Below are positions 59,301-64,000 of a DNA stretch of 64,000 bases, piece after piece. Origin of the DNA: CAZTHK01 sp964613215 (GTDB lineage Bacteria; Krumholzibacteriota; Krumholzibacteriia; Krumholzibacteriales; CAZTHK01). The position numbers and the translations under genes are program-made. Every line of letters starts with the position of its first letter. The first letter of the stretch is position 1. The stretch covers positions 1-64,000 of the forward strand of contig CAZTHK010000007.1 of NCBI GenBank assembly GCA_964613215.1. The letters are read 5' to 3'. The notes beneath the pieces were generated by a model, which was not told the origin of the DNA, did no database searches, and worked only from the letters and a program-made list of their open reading frames with translations.

Positions 59301-60652
59301 AGACTGGCAATATCGTATCCACTTATCTCCGGTACCCTTTTGGGAAGCAGGCTATGCTGAATCTCCTGGGCTACCTGCATCTCTTTCTGCAATCTCTCCT
59401 GTTCAACTACATTCTTCTGGGCCTCCCGGAATTTCGAAGTGATCTGGTTGAAGGCACGGGCAATCTCTCCGATCTCCTCAGGTCCATCCACCTTTATATC
59501 GTCATCCAGGGAGCCTTCACCCACTGCCCTGACTCCGTCGGTCAATGCCTGGATCGGCTTAACCAGAACCATGACCAGGAAATAAACCAGGGCTACCCCT
59601 ATAAGGAAAACCCCTCCCAGTATCAGGGTCATCTTCATCCTGGGATCTTCGATATCACTTCTTATAGCTGCTGTGGAAACCCCTACCACCACCCTCCCGA
59701 TCCTGGCGCCCTCCTGTCCACCCTCCCGGCCCAGGATAATCGGCAGGTGCAGTTCCTTGATGTCCTTCCCACCACCTTCATCTGCATCTTTCCATTTACC
59801 ATCCCGGCCGATATTGCGTAATCCCTCCGGAATAGCATAATTTTCCAGCAACCTGTTGACACTGCTGGATGACACAATTATCCCGTCATCGTTGATGATG
59901 TGTGCATATGCAACCGCCGGTAACCCCTCCAGGCGTTTCTGAATATAGTCGGTAACCAGGGTATATTCCCTTCCCAACTCCTCATCTGTTACCAGGGCAT
60001 TTTCACTCCTTGCTTCGAGAGCCTGAGCGAAATTGGTCATGTTCAGCCAGGCTTTGGCAAGCTGGGTCTCCACCTCCCTGGTCTGCCTTACATACAGCAC
60101 TCCCCACAGTAACAGGATAAGCCCCAGCAGACCCACAATGGCCCTGATACCGAACTTGAATCTCAGGGTAGAGGTGTACTTGGTCCTCGGAGAGATAAAC
60201 AGCGGTTTCTTCTCTTCCACCCGGGAGGCGGTCTGCTTTGCCATATAAAGATGATTGCCTGTGGAGGAGGGCTGATACTGCAATTCATCCATCAGCCGGT
60301 TCATCAGAAAGATACCCAGTCCCCCCTTCTTACCCATCTCCACATACTCCTCCAGGTCAGGATCTTCCACCCCGGACCAGTCGAAGGACTCGCCCTGATC
60401 ATATATGTTAACCTCGATCCTCCCCTGCTCAGCCTGGACATCCAGCCTTATCTTTCCCTCCTTATGGCCATAGGCATGTTTGATTATATTGGTACAGGCC
60501 TCATCCACAGCCAGTTTAATATTGTTGCTCTCCCGTTTGGAAAAGTCAGCTCTGGTACAGATATCCGCTATGAAATCCCTGACCCTTCTGAGATTGCTCT
60601 CGGAGGCCGGTATCTCCAGATGGAATGTCTGTCTGGTGTCCAGCTTCTTCAT
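56375..60652 (-). CDS. Giant partner-switching fusion: RsbW-like kinase, sensor, HAMP, PP2C phosphatase, HTH and three STAS domains
   Basis: A 1425-residue membrane protein. Domains: RsbW/SpoIIAB-like HATPase 1-140 (LAVDEACTNIIKHAYGH 47-63, GGLGIFLMNRL 110-120); membrane helix about 168-188; outside sensor region 189-340; helix 342-362; HAMP about 363-415; SpoIIE/RsbU PP2C 445-668 with metal residues in GGDYYD, GDVSGKG, YTDGVTEA and QNDDITVV; a helix-turn-helix block 670-815 resembling IS3/IS481 transposase DNA-binding parts (VSPSTYYRYRKRL, HPEYGAKRIWEAY, SPSLIYQELKRM); STAS at about 883-992, 1045-1155 and 1195-1305 with candidate phosphoserines S938, S1103 and S1250; basic, charged tail. Kinase, phosphatase and antagonist of a partner-switching cascade are thus in one chain. 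Starts 2 bases after the PorV-TPR gene. The output is unknown; no sigma factor is adjacent. Confidence 0.9.
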   Translation of the reverse strand: MKKLDTRQTFHLEIPASESNLRRVRDFIADICTRADFSKRESNNIKLAVDEACTNIIKHAYGHKEGKIRLDVQAEQGRIEVNIYDQGESFDWSGVEDPDLEEYVEMGKKGGLGIFLMNRLMDELQYQPSSTGNHLYMAKQTASRVEEKKPLFISPRTKYTSTLRFKFGIRAIVGLLGLILLLWGVLYVRQTREVETQLAKAWLNMTNFAQALEARSENALVTDEELGREYTLVTDYIQKRLEGLPAVAYAHIINDDGIIVSSSSVNRLLENYAIPEGLRNIGRDGKWKDADEGGGKDIKELHLPIILGREGGQEGARIGRVVVGVSTAAIRSDIEDPRMKMTLILGGVFLIGVALVYFLVMVLVKPIQALTDGVRAVGEGSLDDDIKVDGPEEIGEIARAFNQITSKFREAQKNVVEQERLQKEMQVAQEIQHSLLPKRVPEISGYDIASLYKAAKEVGGDYYDFVVVDEDTLGVVVGDVSGKGVPGSLVMTMIRTALRMEARGNLSANQVMSNMNNFVTDDMKRDMFVTVFYVILDSKNRVISYASAGHNPMILYRAESEETFSLNPRGFPVGISLPDDDLFSRSIDVEKVKLKKDDMLIIYTDGVTEAMNEDRKQFGEERLIECIKEGGKLPPQEFIDQLTERISAFTGDMSQNDDITVVAIKEKLMADDVLFGIRKKLLDLVEVEGLTVADACKKMNVSPSTYYRYRKRLNELGEEGLRNKQLRREHEIRRLSHNQRRKLLAIIEKHPEYGAKRIWEAYISESGEEEHLSPSLIYQELKRMRLNNYRKRIDYLRRKHLISEEKYEQLKKKRPVLPGRTKKKEEVEEPEGVERAKEEKIVPLPPAGGETVAGEEMEATEEVSQEEELGKIMEREGLGSGGVEIKHEELGDEIVLLIISGNLDSSSAEELEEVLERVYRYGINRIVVDLSKVSYISSGGWGIFTGRVKSLRERKGDVVLVGMSPEVYDIYELLGFRDIIMHFQTVEEGVEYLSIPFEERRRKIKERTGDRDIRESADHRLEARGEIPVYNREEEGEEGEENWTPLVVQAGTVGKSGEITVLYLHGVVDTVSSIKLNNIMDDLIDNGKIKLVVDMSRVEYVSSSGWGVFASRIDEVRTRGGDIKIFGMTREVDTIFELLGFDVVIKSFSILPEAIDDFEHNVPPAEKLPRQEDEKAPSSSNHHEGTPPVAEDDWDYLNGSSESGRWAVLKIRGAVDASTTSNLESYLQRAMEEGISRLVIDLSNTVYINSSGWGMIVNCFQEFSQNNGRMVLAGMDDSVYRIFCDLGFEPLIPTYHSAEKALEEISSHRVELEGSEEKEGGGGEVARKPDRRGKKRGDKGLKESHTGEDEGVAGDKPRVDKADLRPIERGEREKSDNSVVYLNFEEDKISGKDQEKDRKIKELGWGKYGEKLARRNRKKKNDQKE

Positions 60653-60654
60653 GA

Positions 60655-62550
60655 CTATTCTGCTTCTCTCTCCTCCAGTTTCTTCAACCTGCCTCTGGCC
60701 TCCTCGATATTCTTGACCACACTTTCATTATCGGGATCAATCTCCAGTATCTTTTGCCACTTTTCTATGGCTTTACTGTACTCACTATCGGTGAAGTACT
60801 TCATCCCGTCTATGTAGAGTTTTCTTATCTTTTCCTTCTCTTCATCGGTCAGGGGGGTTATTCTTCTTCTGGCCTTCCTGAGAAGCTTAACCGCCTCCTG
60901 GTGCTCCGGACGGCGTTCCAGCAGCTGCTCCAGCAGCTCTATACTTCTATGGTAATGTCCGGAACTGAAGGCTTGCAGCGCATCTTCGAACAAACTGATA
61001 TCATTCAACCGGGAGGAGGTTTCCCTGTATTTCTCGCCCATTTCACGCATCTGCCTGATAATCCTGTCTACTTCATCCCGGGCCTCCCTCATCTCCGGCT
61101 CTATGCTCAGAATGGAGTACCATTCACCCAGAGCTCCTGCCAGATTACCATCTCTCTCCAGCCGAATCGCCCTGGAACGGTGCGAATTCACTCTTTCTCT
61201 CAACTTCTGTTCTGTCCTATCCAGATATTCGGATGCACGGCGGTTATCCTGATCCAGTTCCAGTACCTGCTTCCACTCTTCTCTGGCCAGCAAATACTCA
61301 TTGTTGCTGTAATAATCCAGCCCCCTTCTGAAATGGTCATTTATGAGATGTCTCCTCTTTTCCGATTCAGATTCCTGCTGTTGCTTTCTCAATATCTCTT
61401 CTCTTACCACAGCCAGTGACTCGGCAACCGCCTGGCTGGACGGATCATAATCCATGGCTATCTTCAGCTCATCCAGAGCTTTTTCATATTCTCCCTCTCT
61501 CCGGTATTCCATGGCTGATTCCATTAACTGGGAAACCCGGCCGGAGAATATCTGGCGTATCCTTCTCTCCCTCTCCTCTCTCCTCTTTTCCCTGAGAATC
61601 TCCCTTCTCCGGGCCAGTGATTCTCCTATGTTAGCGGACAGGGAAACGGGGTGTGAGGATCCTGCCTCCTCCCTGCCGAAGTAGCCGTAGTCAGCCTGCA
61701 AGCCATGCCATCCAATACCAACCCCGGCGGTTATCTGTTCCGAGTCGAATCCCATCCGGAAGGATATGGCATCCCGGTAACTGTACTCAGCCCCGAATCT
61801 CAGGTCGTTGTCACACTTGCTGGGCATATCCATCTGTGCAGCAACCATAATGCTGGAATTATCCCCCCAACTGAAGGAATAGCCGGCCGAGAGCATAACT
61901 GTCCGGTAAACCTTCTCGGTAACACTTACCAGCTTGGTCTCCGCTCCCACCATATCCTGAATGTTACAACCCAGAGTCAGTCCTTTCACTACCGGCGGAC
62001 GGTACAGCACCCCCAAATCCATACCGGTTCCGGTATCGGTGTAATTTCCCACCCGCTGGTTCAGCACCTTTACCGATGATCCCAGGGTGATTCTTCCCAG
62101 GTATTCCCAGGGAAGATTAAAGGCGTAACCCAGGATAAACTGACTCTCCCGGTAGGAGATTTCACCGGTTTCCCTGCTGAACTGGTCGAACTCCCTTATT
62201 CCACCCGTTCCGGCAGTCATAAATGCGGCTCCCACCGAACCCACCGAAATGGTAGGGTAGGTTATTCCGATAAAATCTATGGCAGCATCGCTGAAATCAG
62301 AAAACAGCTGTATATGGTTCACCGTAACGGCAGAATAACTGTTCAGTCTCAGAGCAGCCGGATTGTAATAGAGTACGGTTGGATCATCCCCTATACCACT
62401 GAATGCACCACCCATGGAAATGGCACGTGCTCCCACTCCCAGGCTGAAAACAGAACGGGTTCCTCCCATACCATCCTGTGCATAAACCTTTCCCCCGCTT
62501 ACTGTTATCAGTAATATGACGGCTGCGATTATCTTTACGGTCCTGTTCAT
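60655..62550 (-). CDS. PorV-like outer-membrane barrel fused to TPR repeats
   Basis: A 631-residue exported protein. Signal peptide 1-24, then a PorV/PorQ-type (UPF0164-like) barrel at about 28-310: SLGVGARAISMGGAFSGIGDDPTVLYYNPAAL is the family hallmark. An Arg/Glu-rich helix at about 315-330 leads into TPR-type repeats at about 330-625 (EYEKALDELKIAMDYDPSSQAVAESLAVV, EYLLAREEWKQVLELDQDNRRA, EYSKAIEKWQKILEIDPDN). In T9SS organisms PorV shuttles secreted cargo to the surface; here the TPR part would lie on the periplasmic side. It follows the secreted FlgD-tailed gene by 7 bases. Confidence 0.8.
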   Translation of the reverse strand: MNRTVKIIAAVILLITVSGGKVYAQDGMGGTRSVFSLGVGARAISMGGAFSGIGDDPTVLYYNPAALRLNSYSAVTVNHIQLFSDFSDAAIDFIGITYPTISVGSVGAAFMTAGTGGIREFDQFSRETGEISYRESQFILGYAFNLPWEYLGRITLGSSVKVLNQRVGNYTDTGTGMDLGVLYRPPVVKGLTLGCNIQDMVGAETKLVSVTEKVYRTVMLSAGYSFSWGDNSSIMVAAQMDMPSKCDNDLRFGAEYSYRDAISFRMGFDSEQITAGVGIGWHGLQADYGYFGREEAGSSHPVSLSANIGESLARRREILREKRREERERRIRQIFSGRVSQLMESAMEYRREGEYEKALDELKIAMDYDPSSQAVAESLAVVREEILRKQQQESESEKRRHLINDHFRRGLDYYSNNEYLLAREEWKQVLELDQDNRRASEYLDRTEQKLRERVNSHRSRAIRLERDGNLAGALGEWYSILSIEPEMREARDEVDRIIRQMREMGEKYRETSSRLNDISLFEDALQAFSSGHYHRSIELLEQLLERRPEHQEAVKLLRKARRRITPLTDEEKEKIRKLYIDGMKYFTDSEYSKAIEKWQKILEIDPDNESVVKNIEEARGRLKKLEEREAE

Positions 62551-62557
62551 AATAATA

Positions 62558-64000
62558 CTACTTGGCCACTGCTATCTTGAAAATAGCCGATTTTGAACCG
62601 GCTGTTATTTTACAAATGTAAACTCCATTTCTCACCACTTCACCATTATCGTTACGTCCATCCCACTCCACCTCATAGACTCCCCGGGCGGATGAATATA
62701 CCTGGTTCCGGCCGGGCTCCACCTCCCTGGTCCATACCAGATGGCCGGTGAGATCGTATATTCTTATTCTGACCCGGGAGGGGGAGGAGAGGAAATACGA
62801 GATCCGGGTCGCCTCGCTCCCCGCCCTGAAGGGGTTGGGATAGTTGTGCACATACTCTTCAAAAACAGAGCTCATCACATTCATGGGTCCGCTGAGGAAA
62901 TATCCACTGATACTGCCCCCATCCTCATCCCTGACCACACCCACTCCGGGCCCGCTGGAATTACCCACCGTGAAATTGACATCTCCTCCACCGGCAATAT
63001 CCACCCTGATCTCTCCCGGGGACGCCCCGGATGCAATATCCGCCTCCACCAGAACAGTATCTCCCTCTCCGGAATCAAGCTGAAAACCGTATCCGGTGTC
63101 GATGCTGACCGGATTATCTGTTCCCACCTCCGTCGAAAACCTGCCTCCGGAGGTAACCAGGGTAAGGCTATCTATCATGCTGGAGGGGTTACTGAGCGGA
63201 ATCCCGCTGCCGTTGAGCACGGTCAGATGAATGTAATTGAGTCCCACGGTATAACTGCTGCTGTCACCGAATGCAATTCTCAGAACCGGTACATCACCGG
63301 TTCCCCGCGGAACAACATAGGGAGGAATGGTATCTATCCTGGAAAGGTTCTTCATGGTCACTACTCCCGCCACAGTTTCTACCCATATTTCGGACTGGCT
63401 ATGCTCCAGCACCACCGGCTGGCCGGAGTTTCCATCGGTGGGCAGAGGTTCTGCAAACTCAACTATCATCCGGTCTCTCGGTTTGGATATGGATGGTGCC
63501 ACCAGACTCCAGGTTACCGGATTGCCCGGCTCAAAGGAGAGCAGAGAATCAGAAGGATCATCAAAACTGTAACCCCCCACCCGAGGAAGGATCAGTCTAA
63601 GGCGTGATCCCTCCAGATCTACCCGGGCATCACCGTATTTGCTGACCAGGGCACTTACGGTAAATGGCAGATTCACCGATATTTCTCCATCTTTCGCTTC
63701 AGGGGGACCGGCAATTTCACCCTGTAAATCCAGGGAGGCCTTCTCCTCAACATTCAGATCAATCCGGGGGGAACATCCGGCAAACTGCCGGCCCGAATTG
63801 GCGTCCACGCCCTCACTCCAGAGTTTTACAGTATCACTGCTGCTGGTATAACCGGGAGCCCTTACCTCCCATTCCGCCTCCATCCGCTCAGCTGCTCCCC
63901 TCCCTGTCACCACCACAGAATCACTCAGTACGGTGAATCCGGGAGGTACCTGCAGGGCCGTCATTACCTCCCGGCTGTTAGCTGAAGGGGTAAAAACGGC
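62558..64000 (-). CDS. Secreted multi-domain protein with FlgD/T9SS-type C-terminus (5' end outside window)
   Basis: The frame stays open to the right edge (480 codons), so the start is missing. The visible part is a series of Ig-like beta domains with many Ser, Gly and Pro residues, for example FTVSALVSKYGDARVDLEGSRLRL and YTVGLNYIHLTVLNGSGIPLSNPSSMID. The last 90 residues (VHNYPNPFRAGSEATRISYFL, VRIRIYDLTGHLVWTREV, YEVEWDGRNDNGEVVRNGVYICKITAG, KIAVAK) are the FlgD-like/T9SS sorting module. It is probably exported to the surface and is the first visible gene of the PorV-TPR, fusion, ParA series. Confidence 0.8.
   Translation of the reverse strand, partial: AVFTPSANSREVMTALQVPPGFTVLSDSVVVTGRGAAERMEAEWEVRAPGYTSSSDTVKLWSEGVDANSGRQFAGCSPRIDLNVEEKASLDLQGEIAGPPEAKDGEISVNLPFTVSALVSKYGDARVDLEGSRLRLILPRVGGYSFDDPSDSLLSFEPGNPVTWSLVAPSISKPRDRMIVEFAEPLPTDGNSGQPVVLEHSQSEIWVETVAGVVTMKNLSRIDTIPPYVVPRGTGDVPVLRIAFGDSSSYTVGLNYIHLTVLNGSGIPLSNPSSMIDSLTLVTSGGRFSTEVGTDNPVSIDTGYGFQLDSGEGDTVLVEADIASGASPGEIRVDIAGGGDVNFTVGNSSGPGVGVVRDEDGGSISGYFLSGPMNVMSSVFEEYVHNYPNPFRAGSEATRISYFLSSPSRVRIRIYDLTGHLVWTREVEPGRNQVYSSARGVYEVEWDGRNDNGEVVRNGVYICKITAGSKSAIFKIAVAK

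Overview
The window looks like a chromosomal piece of a Gram-negative bacterium from a poorly cultured lineage, most likely in the FCB (Fibrobacteres-Chlorobi-Bacteroidetes) superphylum. This is inferred from outer-membrane barrel proteins (YjbH-like, Wzi-like, PorV-like), secreted proteins with FlgD/T9SS-type C-terminal domains, a LTVGH form of the HIGH motif in ValS, a DapL-type aminotransferase, an archaeal-lipid-type UbiA prenyltransferase and a CIRCE-like box before groESL. The exact phylum cannot be read from the sequence. Almost every gene is on the minus strand; only a PpiD-like foldase gene and a decayed putP copy are on the plus strand. TTG and GTG starts with good ribosome binding sites are common. 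I saw no tRNA, rRNA, CRISPR array or intact insertion sequence.

Layout. 1-900: a secreted-protein start, a YdjM-like membrane protein and a Trm112-like zinc ribbon, preceded by a strong promoter and a short leader ending in an intrinsic terminator. 900-8,300: M23 peptidase, dnaE, YjbH-like protein, accA. 8,500-10,860: ppiD-like gene and the putP pseudogene. 10,900-15,575: a tight run from deoxynucleoside kinase through panB, panC, a GlmU-type uridylyltransferase lacking the acetyltransferase half, a HIT hydrolase, a LytR_C protein, DUF4321 and tatA. 16,000-19,840: lipoprotein, dapL-like, folB, folK. 20,100-22,240: groES-groEL with promoter, CIRCE and terminator. 22,300-30,440: valS, rodZ-like, uvrB, nadC, birA, coaX as one probable operon. 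30,460-35,030: TPR protein, Wzi-like, UbiA, UppP. 35,500-38,330: MglA-like GTPase with a long acidic tail, receiver protein, small envelope protein, lipoprotein. 38,430-44,540: aminotransferase, carbamate kinase, LarA-like, purD, purE, tsaC. 44,700-52,940: an envelope cluster (lamin-tail protein, barrel-like protein, helix-hairpin-helix protein, a 510-residue unknown) and a VWA membrane protein. 53,500-64,000: a signalling locus.

The locus at 53,500-60,650 is the most unusual part. A 1425-residue membrane protein carries an RsbW-like kinase domain, two membrane segments with an outside sensor region, HAMP, an RsbU/SpoIIE-like PP2C phosphatase, a transposase-like helix-turn-helix block and three STAS domains. 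This places kinase, phosphatase and antagonist modules of a partner-switching cascade in one chain. It is followed by a ParA-like ATPase, a TPR protein and two single-domain STAS proteins, and preceded by a PorV-TPR fusion and a secreted FlgD-tailed protein. No sigma factor is next to it, so the output is unknown.

Non-coding structure also stands out: a diverged intergenic repeat of 300-430 bases in two copies upstream of minus-strand genes (near 15,800 and 35,240), a 197-base element with perfect 19-base inverted ends (53,150-53,346), and two promoters whose -35/-10 spacer is largely filled by a perfect palindrome (8,314-8,343 and 50,538-50,566). All functional statements rest on motif reading of translations; no database search was run.
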